DNA from: Phytoseiulus persimilis
Taxonomy: Eukaryota; Arthropoda; Arachnida; Mesostigmata; Phytoseiidae
DNA length: 64,000 bases
NCBI GenBank assembly: GCA_037576195.1
Contig: CM075103.1
Span: forward strand, 37,895,250-37,959,249
Reading direction: 5' to 3'
A program made the translations under genes and the position numbers. Below are positions 27,901 through 37,340 of this stretch, piece by piece. Numbering within the stretch: the stretch's first letter is position 1; every line of letters starts with the position of its first letter. The notes under the pieces are model-generated. The model was given only the letters and a program-made list of their open reading frames with translations. It was not told where the DNA came from and ran no database searches.

Positions 27901-30219
27901 TGTATGACCTCCTCGATTTCTCCGAAATACTTCCACCGCGGGAGGATACAGACTCATAGCGTTAACGTTAATCGATTCCACTGCGTTACGTTCGAGGACG
28001 CAAGTATTGTCCGAGAAACTCTCATAACGACGTTGTCTTCATCTCGGAGTTTCGGGAGCAATTTGCGAGCGCTGAACGTCCTTCCGGATACGGACGCGCT
28101 CCTAATTCTCTAGCTCTTAAACGCCGCAATCGAAGTCCGGCAGAAAACTCTGTTCTAGTGGTGGATAGCCCTCTGCCATGAGAATCGGGTTTCCTTAGAT
28201 GCTGACCATATTCTCCGTTGCGGTTCGATTCGAAATCTTTATCCTCGCTGAACGGACGGCATCGAGCTCCTGTTTCAAAGCCAGGAGCACGAGGGGGGTC
28301 TCGATCCTTAAAAACACGATATGAATCGGCGACATACGCGAAGCTTGCAGTAAGAATTGGAACTCTGTATCGTGGTAGACTGAGGAGCAGGAACATTTGC
28401 GAATGATTCTGCCATAATCTTCAGCTTCACACTCAGGCAGGCGGATAGCTTCCATGATGCTTGCGATCGGGTTCGGGCCCTTGCCCCCCTCCTCCCTTGA
28501 TGCATCTTCGGGCAACCGTCGGAGGTTTCCGCAGTCCGTCTGCTCCTGAACAAACAGGAACACAGGAAAACCATTCTCGACGTGAGAGCGTAAGCGATGG
28601 GCCCAAGAGTGTGGCCTTGGATCGGCGGTGGGCCGACTCCGAAGTTATCCAGAACGTCTGGTAAGGTGAATTCGGGAGGATCGTAGGAGTCATTCACCAG
28701 TCCTTTCATGAATTCACTGTGAGTCTCAGAGCTCCGATTCCGACGGACGAACCGGTCTCAAAGAGACAACTGAATCCAGGGGCCGATAAAGTACTGCTCC
28801 CTGTATGATATCTCTTTCACGGAGGATTCACAGCGAGCCCGACTCAAGCTAGTTCTGTCATTGAGGATGTAAACGAGAACATTCTGCCCGCCCAGCTAGT
28901 TCCGTTTCATCTGTGCACCCGTTGCTGAGTTCGCGAAAGTTCAGTTATTGCGATTCAAGATATTTTTCCGTTTGCGGACGGAGCCTCGCCCTGACGGGAA
29001 TTGTGGACCGCGTCTCGATCGGAATACTGGATTGCTCTTCCCGCAGAAGAGCGCATACAATCGATCGAGAACGCCATTCTCTGCTCGAAGATCGCCGCTA
29101 ACTCGGGGAATCATGATCAGACTGATATCTGTTGTGGTTAATATGACGAATCTCTCTCGAATCCACATGTATCCGTTGGGAGGCCGCTCATACTGTATCA
29201 CTCGGACGACTCTCCCTACCAGGGATGGGTTTTTCCGCTCACGTCCTCCGATGGCGTTTCTTAAACACAGTCTAATGGAGGCATGTTGATTCGTTCCTCA
29301 ACGTGTGAGGAATGTCGATCGTCTAGAGCATGAAGGGAAGCTTCCAATTCAGCTCACAAACGGTCCTATCGGATTCATGGGAAACGACGAAACGCGCCCT
29401 GGAGAGCCCGAGCGGCAACCATTCTGTGCAAAGTCACCAGAACCCCAAGCTCTGAACGAGTCTTGCCTCCTTCTGATCCGTGATTGAACATTTGCTGATA
29501 TTTATGGATGGAGAATTGCCGAAGAGTTTTGATTCCTCGATGCTCGTTGCAGATCGCCCAATTTCATATTCACCACTGCCCAGCGAGGCCTTCGGGACGG
29601 AGTGCCCTCATCATACAACAGGTAATTTCAAAGACAAGTTGCAGTAATCAGCTGAGTTCACGAGCGCTGCGGTGAAATTCCCGAATCACACCAACTTTCG
29701 TGTTCGTTGTTCAAGGAGAATAGCTCGCGGGAGGACATCGAAATGAGCATGATCGAAGAGGGCAGCAGGAATCACCGTGGAAACCGTCGGGTCATCCTGG
29801 CTCGAGAAGCGAATCAAAATGGCCGACCCAGCCGCGAATCCCTGGAAGCTCAACGTGAGTTCCGTGCTCTGATGCTTGTCGTGTGCGTGACGGGCGCGTT
29901 CGCGGCGTGTTGGTTGCCGTTCTTCGTGATCGTTCTTCTACAAGCCATTTGGAAGGGGAACCTCGTGAGTCCTCTCTGGGAGAAAATAGCTCTCTGGCTG
30001 GGATACATGAATTCGGCGGTTAATCCAATCATCTACACCATATTCAGGTGAGTAGCGTCGTTCCTCCCCGTGCTGCCCCGTCCCGTGAACGCTGGACCAC
30101 AAGCAACACGAACGGGCCGCGTGCCAACGAAGTGTCTCAGTGCGTCTCTTTCTTACAGTCCTGAGTACCGAAAGGCTTTCTGCGAGATTTATCTGGCGAT
30201 GAAAGGATCTCCGGGCTGA
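21706..30219 (+). CDS. Aminergic-type class A G-protein-coupled receptor gene (seven exons; start exon missing)
   Basis: Seven-helix plasma-membrane receptor, probably for a biogenic amine (serotonin, octopamine/tyramine or dopamine class), signalling through G proteins. Exons 21706-21948, 22174-22283, 27327-27378, 27455-27546, 27676-27793, 29716-30047 and 30159-30219 join in phase to 335 codons plus TGA. Every intron starts GT and ends AG. Visible landmarks: GNGLV in helix 1, LAVCD in helix 2, an aspartate in helix 3 at the amine-binding position (CDVLLCTSS), DRY after helix 3, SSFYVP in helix 5, CWLPFF in helix 6, WLGYMNSAVNPIIY in helix 7, and a cysteine in a very short tail. The first listed exon is open upstream to a stop but has no ATG before helix 1, so at least one 5' exon lies further upstream. 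The third intracellular loop is about 58 residues as joined; an extra phase-0 exon in the 1.9-kb intron is possible. Family assignment is firm. Ligand subtype is not resolved. Confidence 0.88.
22062..22083. repeat. (GA)n microsatellite
   Basis: A short run of GA dinucleotides in the first identified receptor intron. Not part of any exon. Confidence 0.8.
22174..22283 (+). CDS. Receptor exon b: extracellular loop 1 and helix 3 to the D of DRY
   Basis: Acceptor ggttgcag, donor gtgagtg. 110 bases, ending two bases into the arginine codon of DRY. Contains the loop-1 tryptophan, the helix-3 start cysteine (WTCFGF), the ligand-contact aspartate (CDVLLC) and SSILHLVAIAVD. Confidence 0.88.
22284..27326 (+). 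other. Large receptor intron (5043 bp)
   Basis: Starts gtgagtg, ends catttccag. It splits the arginine codon of DRY. It holds the hairpin at 24392-24812 and unassigned open frames (for example 25676-26185), none with a known domain. Confidence 0.75.
24392..24812. repeat. Long imperfect inverted repeat (hairpin) in receptor intron 2
   Basis: The left arm starts near GCGTAGTACGGGG at 24409. The right arm is its reverse complement and ends near 24803. By eye the arms pair for about 150-200 bases with frequent mismatches and small gaps; blocks such as GTCGATGTACTGGA (near 24483 and again near 24715 as the complement) match exactly. The loop lies near 24590-24620. No open frame of note is inside. 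It is best read as a hairpin-forming miniature transposon or a hairpin RNA source; no clear target duplication was found. Confidence 0.7.
27327..27378 (+). CDS. Receptor exon c: rest of DRY and intracellular loop 2
   Basis: A 52-base micro-exon. Its first base completes the arginine codon of DRY, and the peptide then reads YLSVSRIKYARSRPPWA. Acceptor catttccag, donor gtaaga. Phase match on both sides and the family-typical loop-2 sequence support it despite its size. It lies 5043 bp downstream of the previous exon. Confidence 0.85.
27455..27546 (+). CDS. Receptor exon d: helix 4 and start of extracellular loop 2
   Basis: Begins in phase 0 after ttcttccag and ends before gtgagtgg, two bases into an arginine codon. 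Peptide begins ISCMIYVVWVTSAII and contains the conserved helix-4 tryptophan and a helix-4 proline (TPFVV). The intron before it is only 76 bp. Confidence 0.86.
27676..27793 (+). CDS. Receptor exon e: extracellular loop 2 and helix 5
   Basis: Acceptor ctgcttacag, donor gtgagtg. Contains the loop-2 cysteine (GLCLVSQLPW) expected to pair with the helix-3 cysteine, then helix 5 with FASMSSFYVPIV and the helix-5 end YYRIFH. Serines near the helix-5 proline sit where catecholamine-type receptors contact ligand hydroxyls. Ends in phase 0. Confidence 0.87.
29716..30047 (+). CDS. Receptor exon f: intracellular loop 3, helices 6 and 7
   Basis: The largest exon, 332 bases. It starts with a charged loop-3 segment (ENSSREDIEMS) after the acceptor tgttcaag, then helix 6 with CWLPFF and helix 7 with WLGYMNSAVNPIIYTIF. 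It ends before gtgagtag, two bases into a serine codon. The acceptor is the least typical of the set, so its exact first base is the least certain boundary. Confidence 0.86.
30159..30219 (+). CDS. Receptor terminal exon: short C-terminal tail
   Basis: Acceptor tctttcttacag. The first base completes the serine codon; the peptide reads SPEYRKAFCEIYLAMKGSPG and then TGA. The tail forms helix 8 with one cysteine that could be lipid-modified and then ends almost at once, a tail length usual for Gi-coupled amine receptors (inference). Confidence 0.85.
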
Positions 30220-31803
30220 TCGAAGGCATTTCAGAAGCGTGGGAGGAAGGTAACGACTACACGCTAAGCGTATCCGATGACAACGAATGGAAAGTCACAA
30301 GCCCAAGCCACAAGGAGACGACTCCCTCACAAGCACCGCCGAACAGCGACGAAGAGAAACCACCGAACCCGAGTTCGCCAAAGTAATCGGAGAACCGCTT
30401 CGAATCTCCGCGGTTCATTCCATGGGATTGGGAAGCTCAGGATAAGCGGATTTATAGACTCGTGTAAAAATGTAAAAATCGGACAAACGCAACAACACCT
30501 TATCAAGTTCCGTTCGCCCTGTCCTCGGAACACCCGGCTTGAGCTCAAGTCGGTCGAGTGGCAGAAATCGATATTCCAACAAATTGTGAAACGCAACACC
30601 CCGTTGAAACTTCAACAGCCCTTCGAAAATGAACGCTCAAAACGAAGATATTTCCCCATCGACTTCTGAACCCGGAAACAGGGTCTGCATCGGGGGACGT
30701 TTGGAACAACCCCTTCTTCATCGAAAACGTCCTCAAAGTTTAGTTCTGTCATTGGGAGCATTTATGAGGCATCTGAGGGGGGACATCTGACTGGCCATAC
30801 AATGTTCCCGAGTAGTATCATGAGCATTAGGCCTGGCTCGAGGGTTGCAGACAATGTCGATAACTGTGCATAATATGCCCCGGTTCTTTGGGAGGGGAAC
30901 TCGAGAGGCGGAAACTATCCACTCACTATTCGTCATCCAGAGAAACAAGCTCGCCATCCTGTTTTTTCGTGTAGTTTTTTAGTCCTGGCCCTGGACCTAG
31001 ATCAGGAATGGGTGCTCGCGCTCCTCGTCGGAGTGCTCGGCCCCCACAACATGACGCCATTAGAGCAAACAGCTGATTCCCATGACTTCAATTCGAGGTG
31101 GAATATGATGGGGACTCTTGACCCAAAATCGGAGTTTGGGTAATTTCGAGATGAACCCATGCAAGTCCGGCTTGGGACATGAACATGGATCCGGTTCCGG
31201 GGATACTACAGTGTGTTGCGTGGCCGGATCGTGAGTGTCCTCGAGACTGACTCTTCCCCCAGAACCATGAGGAGTTCGTTCCCGGACCGTGGGCCTCGTC
31301 CTCGTATCATGCTCAATGTGTTCTCCGTTCATAGGATCCACCCCCGTATCGAGCCCGAGTCTTGAATTTTAGGGGAGCACAAGCCGAGAGACAGCTTGAG
31401 AGAGGGAGAAGAACTCGAATGACCGTAAGCGCAGCTCGCTGAGTGCGCAAAAAAGGTTTCTGCGCGCAGTTTACCTGAAATCACCAACGCAAATATCTGC
31501 TGTTAACTCCTGTTCGTCGGTTCTCAAAAGTAGCTCAACGTTATATTCACAACGCTACGCTGTGATTAACTGATTGATTGAAGGATCTGCTGAGAGGAGC
31601 GTTCATCTAGCTGAATCGTATGAATGCGCCGTTGCTTGGCTGAGTGTCTGTTGACTTTAGTGATTACCCCCGCAATAGATTAGAACTCAAAAGTGCTCAT
31701 GTGCTGTGTTGGTAGTCCCCTCCGATCTCACAGTTGTTCTGAGAAGAGCCTCAGAGGAGTGAATAACCTTCGAATAGGATAAGGTATAGCTGGAAAGCTT
31801 CGT

Positions 31804-32078
31804 AGAAAATTGTTCAAACGCCACAAATTCTCAACAAAACCGGGAAGGTCCAGGTGACACTGTTGATGTCAAACGAGCCCTCCGAAGAGAGTAGAGTAAA
31901 ACATGTAAACATTCCACAATTATGTGATGAACAGAAATTATTGTTAGTGAAAAAATGTACAGATAGAGTACATTCGGGCGGAGTACACGAGAAGAAGATT
32001 ATACTGCCACCTTCGTCGCGAGTTGGACTTCGTTGTCCGAGATCGAGGACTCCTCTCCTGTTCTCACTCCTTCCGTAG
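31804..32078 (+). pseudogene. Possible retroelement polyprotein fragment (weak)
   Basis: A frame with no clear start, AT-richer than its surroundings, reads KIVQTPQILNKTGKVQV, later SRVKHVNIPQLCDEQKLLLV and HEKKIILPP before TAG. The pattern resembles the linker before the reverse transcriptase in LTR-retrotransposon polyproteins, but no catalytic motif is present and I would not name a family. It may be a chance frame. Confidence 0.2.
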
Positions 32079-33503
32079 ATGTGTGAAGTGATGATAGAGA
32101 TGTAGTAACATAATGCCGATTGGAGTCCACACGTGGAGTCATTTGCAAAGCTCGCCAAAAGGGCACGTCTCATTCGAAGCGATGGAATGAAGAGAGGAAT
32201 AACATCCCGATGTTTGAATACGATACTTACAATAAAGGTCGTCAGAAGTCATTGTGGAACACCACCGACACCCACGGCTCGTAGCAGCCGAAGGTCGCAG
32301 CTCACGAGCTCGTATGGAATGCAGTCGGCAAGGCCGACTCTCCCTCTGCTCCCTCAAGCCCGTTCAGGGAAATCATGAATACTCCCGCCAGTGGGTCAAG
32401 ATGTGCGTGATCCGCGGACTCGCTCCGTTGAGTTTATGGGGTTCGTATGTTAATATTGCGCCCAGTCGGGTGTGACTGTTGGACGATCGAGTATCAGGGT
32501 TTCGCCTCTCCAACCGGAGAGGAACGTTGCGAGGGCGGCAAGGATGCTCACACCTGGGGAGCATCATCCATTCGGAATATCGTTCATCCACGATTCGGGG
32601 CTCCTGCGGTTAGTATCAGATAAGAAACAGGTTTTCGGACAAATTTCGAATGCTCCTACTTGATATGCGACGTATCCGCTTTTGTAGAGTTATTGTTCAA
32701 GTTTCCTTCTTCAGTTGTACTCGTTTCAATCCCAAGAGACTGTTCGTTGCACCGCTAGAATTCACAGCACACTCCCGATCAATTCCACGACGAAGTATCA
32801 TTTTGCTCCTGTGCGAAATCTGAATCAAGAGAGATCTGGCAGTGGTCAATGCATTTACTTCCGGGAGTCAGTTGATACTCATTGTTCTTCCATGTAGTGT
32901 CCGATCATACTATGACGTTGCCCGTTTCGGTTTAGACTCTAACGATGGAGATCGGTGCGTCTTCTCGAGAGAGGGAGTATACAACTTCGACACAGGGTTG
33001 GGCGCAGAGAACAAGTTAGGAAGTATGAGAGGAGCCGGTGAAGGTATCGTGACGTTCGTGATTGCCAAACCAGAACCTAGCGTTCAAACTGTTAGATTCT
33101 AAACACAAACAGGTGCCATTTGTAATGCCACCCCGACCGTCACAGCGTTCAAGGCGTGAAAAGGCCGCGCATATCATCTTCTATTGTACATGTGTGCCAT
33201 ATTGCTATCGCGATGGACAGAGAACGTGTCGGACACACACCTCAGACAACGTATGGATGTCGTACCAGCCGGTCTGAGGCTCTGTACGACTGGATGAGGG
33301 ACGGAAAGGGGTAGCAAGATGCAAAAAAAGAGCAGGCGAAATTTTCACAAAAAATAACACCGCTGCTAACTGGGCAGATGATCGATGTATATGTATGAGC
33401 AGAGGTGCGGACGTGATGTGTCCTGTGAAGTAAGCCTGCTGTGAGCAATGTCTTGAATCATAAATCAACCTCCGTTGATGGAGAAGTGTTGTACATGACT
33501 GAC

Positions 33504-33509
33504 AATAAA
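33504..33509 (+). promoter_or_regulatory. Candidate polyadenylation signal AATAAA
   Basis: AATAAA follows an AT-richer stretch with no coding potential and precedes gatatctg. It could end a long 3' UTR of the receptor (stop codon 3.3 kb upstream) or a separate transcript. Transcription is not shown by the sequence. Confidence 0.25.
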
Positions 33510-34220
33510 GATATCTGAAATTGGAGGAAATCGCTGCTGCGTCAATCGGGGCATTGATACTCGATCTCGTCCGCTTTGAAGAAGGTAACAGACCCGCTTG
33601 CTAACCATTGGTTTCGGGGGAATGAAGAACTTGGATATGGCTCCTTGGGAAGTTCCCGGGAAACTATGCGGACTCTAATTTGTCCCGTGCAGAGCAAGGT
33701 TCTGAGGATGCTCGGGATCAACGATCCTCGATTTTTCTTGGAGATTTGCGCCCCAAAACGACTCTCCGCCGCGTCCGACGCTCTCTCTCACACCCGCGTT
33801 CGGGGAGTTAACCTCACAGGGGGGCTGCATTGGCCCTCCAAGTCAATCGGATCCCAGACTCCCAGACAAGTAGCTCAATGAATTTCACAGAGAATAACTC
33901 CGAGCGCCAGCAGACTTCTCCGAAGCACGTTTGTCGCTGGCCTGCTTGTCCCAACGTAGCGCGGAGTCAAACTCCGTGACTGATTGTGGGCTGGTTGCCC
34001 GCATCGAGTCCCGTGCGAGAGGAACGCAACTATGTAACTTGAATTCCTGTTCACAAATTTCAAAAAGGAGAGGATATGGGAGTTTGGGAGAGAACTTCCT
34101 GGGTATTTGAGATATTTTTAGTCTCAAGTTTCGTTGTGGGAAAAAGTTCTTCAGTTTTCCTCCACGCTGAAGGTTCGCTTCGGATGGGAGACGGTGGAAA
34201 TCATGGGTTCGATTCCCCAC

Positions 34221-34715
34221 CTATAATTCAATCGTTGGTGGCGCAAGATAATTCCCGAGGGAGATGGTGGCTGTTTCTGAGCGAGAGCGATCACGCAACA
34301 ACATACTCGCGGGATCGTCGTTAGGAATGGGGAACTCCGTGACCTCGGTCGGTTGTTCATCCAATAATCTGAAATCGCACCATCGATGCACTGTGCGGAT
34401 GATGGGCTCGTGAATCGCCTCGATGGGAACGTGACCTCCGGCTGCTACCCTAGCCCAGAAATCCCCTTGGATTTCACCAGGAGGCGGGTTTCGGAGTTGA
34501 GGAAGGGGGTTGAGCGGCACATTAGCCACGGACATTAGCTGTGAAGATTGTGACAGCTCGAGCATGATGCCAGAGCCGGAATGACTGCGAATGTTCGATT
34601 GTCTTGCGGGGAGCCCCGTTGAGCGATCGACCGCCATGTGGTTCCGCCGATGATCGGAGTCATCTGCGGCGACTTTCAGCTCCTTACAGTAGGTTGGCCT
34701 CTGCATCCTCGACAT
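34221..34715 (-). CDS. Unrecognised ORF, 164 codons
   Basis: Starts with a true ATG (a second ATG three codons on) and ends in TAG. The N-terminal third is basic and polar (MSRMQRPTYCKELKVAADD). The middle is proline-rich (NVPLNPLPQLRNPPPGEIQG) and the C-terminal half has several acidic/hydrophobic alternations (EAIHEPIIRTVHRWCDFRLL). There is no signal peptide, membrane segment or known motif. Residue make-up looks more protein-like than most frames here, but there is no start context, splice evidence or neighbour to confirm it. It could be a gag-type fragment or a chance frame. Confidence 0.25.
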   Translation of the reverse strand: MSRMQRPTYCKELKVAADDSDHRRNHMAVDRSTGLPARQSNIRSHSGSGIMLELSQSSQLMSVANVPLNPLPQLRNPPPGEIQGDFWARVAAGGHVPIEAIHEPIIRTVHRWCDFRLLDEQPTEVTEFPIPNDDPASMLLRDRSRSETATISLGNYLAPPTIEL

Positions 34716-35511
34716 CCTGTCAGGTGCTCGAGAGTTCTTTGATTCGACTGATATACTAACTGGCGCGAAACTCCAATCAGGTCTTTGCAGAACGATGGTC
34801 AGGTCGCCAGCAGCTTCTGCTCGTGAGCGACTCTGAACCGCGATACAGCACCCTCGAAAGTGAGAACAGCACGGATGGCCATCGGAAATTATTTTCGAAA
34901 GAGGCTCGCATGCTATTCCTTGGTGCGGTTCAGGAGGGAGAGATTGCGCTGGAAGTTCTCGCGCCTCAATAGAAAGGTTGATTTATGATTTGATCACTCA
35001 ATCATCTTCGAACAACGCCGCGCGGTGCTCGTATGCGTGAAAATCGCCGGAAATGACCGTGATAAGGTTTTCGTGAATGTCCTCTATCAAAAAAAGGATC
35101 CGGATGGGGCTCGCTTGTATTGGTGTTCTATGCGAGCGCCCCGATCTTGCAAGAGTGCGTCCGTCGATCAATCATGGGCGCTTCGGGAGGCGGCATTTTT
35201 TCGGAAGGTCCGTTCCTTCGAAGCGTGGTCGGTACCTCATCGCACACGATCCCGGTTTTTTTTTCGGGTGACGGCCGCCAATCCTCGTGAGTCAGAGCAC
35301 TCCAAAAAGGAACTGTTCCGCTGGTTGGAAAGAACTGCAGATCCTCGGAGTTTTTCACGGACCATCATTTTGGCAACACCGCAAAAACTCGGATCCTAAC
35401 TATACATAACCAGCCGGCCTTCGGCTGGTGTCGGCCGCGCTGTGCACGGTTGGACGGAGTTCCCTGGCATCGAGCCACTTTTCTCTCCCTTAAGTGGGTC
35501 AGCATCACGGT

Positions 35512-35585
35512 TTTGAGAAGTATGGTCAGTCTGGTGTCGGAATCACCCCTCCAGACTTGAAAAAGTATGGTCAGATTCGTCCGGA
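35512..35585 (+). repeat. Inverted outlier units of the 45-bp repeat
   Basis: About one and a half diverged units (GAAGTATGGTCAG, then AATCACCCCTCCAGACTTG, then AAGTATGGTCAGATT) in the orientation opposite to the main array. They belong to the left inverted arm of the foldback-like structure. Confidence 0.75.
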
Positions 35586-35626
35586 ACATACTCTTTGAAG
35601 TCTAGAGATGTGATTATATATATTAA

Positions 35627-35632
35627 TTTATT
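35627..35632 (-). promoter_or_regulatory. AATAAA signal of the LINE fragment
   Basis: AATAAA on the minus strand, downstream of the zinc-motif stop codon and just before the AT-rich 3' end, where a LINE polyadenylation signal is expected. Confidence 0.5.
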
Positions 35633-35661
35633 GCATGTATGTTACATAATAGAACTTCCGT

Positions 35662-36262
35662 TCATCCGAGGTATTCGAGCCTCGGTCCTGATTCACATAA
35701 TAGAGCGTGGTAGCACGGGCAGCCTTGTCCACAAAGAAGGCAAACACATGTGTCGATCGGTGTATGTCGACCGGGGGTGCCGCATAGTCGATGGTGGTAT
35801 CCGTGTATCAGATAACGTGTGTAGATGTGCCTTCGTGGGAACATTGGCCCGCTCCACCAATCTCTCTTGTTCATGATCGGGTCGTCCTCGAGTACTTCCT
35901 TGGCTTCCGCTAGCTTCAATCTCCACTCGTCCATGAATTCCTGCTGGGCTGGTGTTGTGCGTGCTTCCACGTAGATCCTCATGGAGTTCTACGAATGGTG
36001 CATCGATGTCGGCCAGCACATAGACATATCTATTGTGTGAGGTTTTTGAGACTTCGAAAACTCTCTTGAGGTACGAACAGAAACATTTCTCGAGCGTGTG
36101 AAAGTTTCTCGCTGTGAGATGGCCCCAGAGCCTTCCCAGCCCGTAGCTGATTTTTGGCAGCGCCTTTATATAAAATAGCTTCAGCGCCGTATCCACAGAC
36201 AGAAGGTATGGGTCGCCGATTTCAATGTGCATCGCCGTAGTGGTTCTACAGCAAACTTCTTC
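35662..36262 (-). pseudogene. LINE polymerase C-terminal domain, frameshifted
   Basis: The frame from about 36262 down to about 35980 has the thumb region (GDPYLLSVDTALKLFYIKAL, then ISYGLGRLW, then YLKRVFEVSKTSHNRYVYVL). Near 35980 the reading shifts to the frame ending at 35662, which carries EFMDEWRLKLAEA, RHIYTRYLIHGYHHRLC and a terminal cysteine/histidine motif (CVCLLCGQGCPCYHALLC). The order thumb, basic region, zinc-binding end matches a LINE family known in invertebrates. The catalytic core is absent, so this is a dead 3' remnant. Confidence 0.8.
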
Positions 36263-36294
36263 AATGTGGTTCGTGAAACAAGTGCCAGTTGTTT

Positions 36295-37340
36295 AGAGAG
36301 GTACCAATCTGACCATACTTTCTCAAGTCTGGAGTGGTGATTCCGGGACCAATCTGACCATTACTTTCCAAGTCTGGAGGGGTGATTCCGGTACCAATCT
36401 GACCATACCCCCTCAAGTCTGGAAAGGTGATTCCGAGACCAATCTGACCATTACTTTCCAAGTCAGGAGGGGTTATTCCGGTACCAATCTGGCCATACTT
36501 TCTCAGGTCTGGAGTGGTGATTCCGGTACCAATCTGACCATATTTTTCGAAGTCTGGAGAGGTGATTCCGGTACCAATCTGACCATACTTTCTCAAGTCT
36601 GGAGGGGTTATTTCGGCACCAATCTGACCATACTTTCTCAGGTCTGGAGTGGTGATTCCGGTACCAATCTGACCATACTTTCTCAGGTCTGGAGTGGTGA
36701 TTCCGGTACCAATCTGACCATATTTTTCCAAGTCTGGAGAGGTGATTCCGGGACCAATCTGACCATACTTTCCAAGTCTGGAGGGGTGATTCAGACACCA
36801 ATCTGAGCATTACATTCCAAGTCTGGAGGGGTGATTCAGACACCAATCTGACCATTACATTCCAAGTCTGGGGGGGTGATTCCGGTACCAATCTGACCAT
36901 ATTTTTCCAAGTCTGGAGAGGTGATTCCGGGACCAATCTGACCATACTTCCCAAGTCTTGAGCGGTGATTCCGACACCAATCTGACCATTACTTTCCAAG
37001 TCTGGAGGGGTGATTCCGGGACCAATCTGACCATACTTTTCGAAACCGTGATGCTGACCCAGTGAAGAGAGTGACCATACTTTCTCAGGTCTGGAGTGGT
37101 GATTCCGGTACCAATCTGACCATACTTTCTCAGGTCTGGAGTGGTGATTCCGGTACCAATCTGACCATATTTTTCCAAGTCTGGAGAGGTGATTCCGGGA
37201 CCAATCTGACCATACTTTCCAAGTCTGGAGGGGTGATTCAGACACCAATCTGAGCATTACATTCCAAGTCTTGAGCGGTGATTCCGACACCAATCTGACC
37301 ATTACTTTCCAAGTCTGGAGGGGTGATTCCGGGACCAATC
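36295..37340 (-). repeat. 45-bp minisatellite array, about 23 units
   Basis: The unit, on the + strand, runs CCAATCTGACCATAC, then TTTCTCAAGTCTGGA, then GGGGTGATTCCGGTA, with substitutions and one- to two-base length changes between units. Since 45 is a multiple of three, two minus-strand frames stay open across many units; one reads as a 15-residue repeat, KYGQIGTGITTPDLR. These frames are a by-product of the repeat and have no credible start or splice context. Within the array a larger block of 313 bp ending in the right-flank sequence (CGAAACCGTGATGCTGACCC at 37041 and 37354) is duplicated. Confidence 0.9.

Larger units (their letters stand above)
30220..35424. other. Receptor 3' region and intergenic DNA
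   Basis: It begins with the 3' UTR of the receptor, whose end is not marked by a clear signal close by; AATAAA occurs at 32231 and 33504. About 31440-33510 is AT-richer than the rest. Weak frames at 31804 and 34221 are listed separately. Confidence 0.4.
35612..36290 (-). mobile_element. LINE 3' fragment inserted in the minisatellite structure
   Basis: A second non-LTR element, of a family different from the copy at 15841. Read on the minus strand it carries only the C-terminal part of the polymerase, a short 3' UTR with AATAAA (complement at 35627-35632) and an AT-rich end. The flanks tctagagatg (left) and tttagagagg (right) are similar and could be a decayed target duplication. It sits between the left arm and the main 45-bp array, so it inserted after that structure existed. 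Confidence 0.8.

Noticed and set aside
34180..34225. tRNA gene or tRNA-derived SINE suggested by gggttcgattcccc near 34205
   Set aside because: Only a B-box-like word is present. No A box, acceptor stem or anticodon arm can be fitted in the 70 bases around it.
36295..37340. CRISPR-like or protein-coding interpretation of the 45-bp array
   Set aside because: Units are contiguous with no unique spacers, and the host DNA is eukaryotic. The open frames follow from the unit length being a multiple of three.
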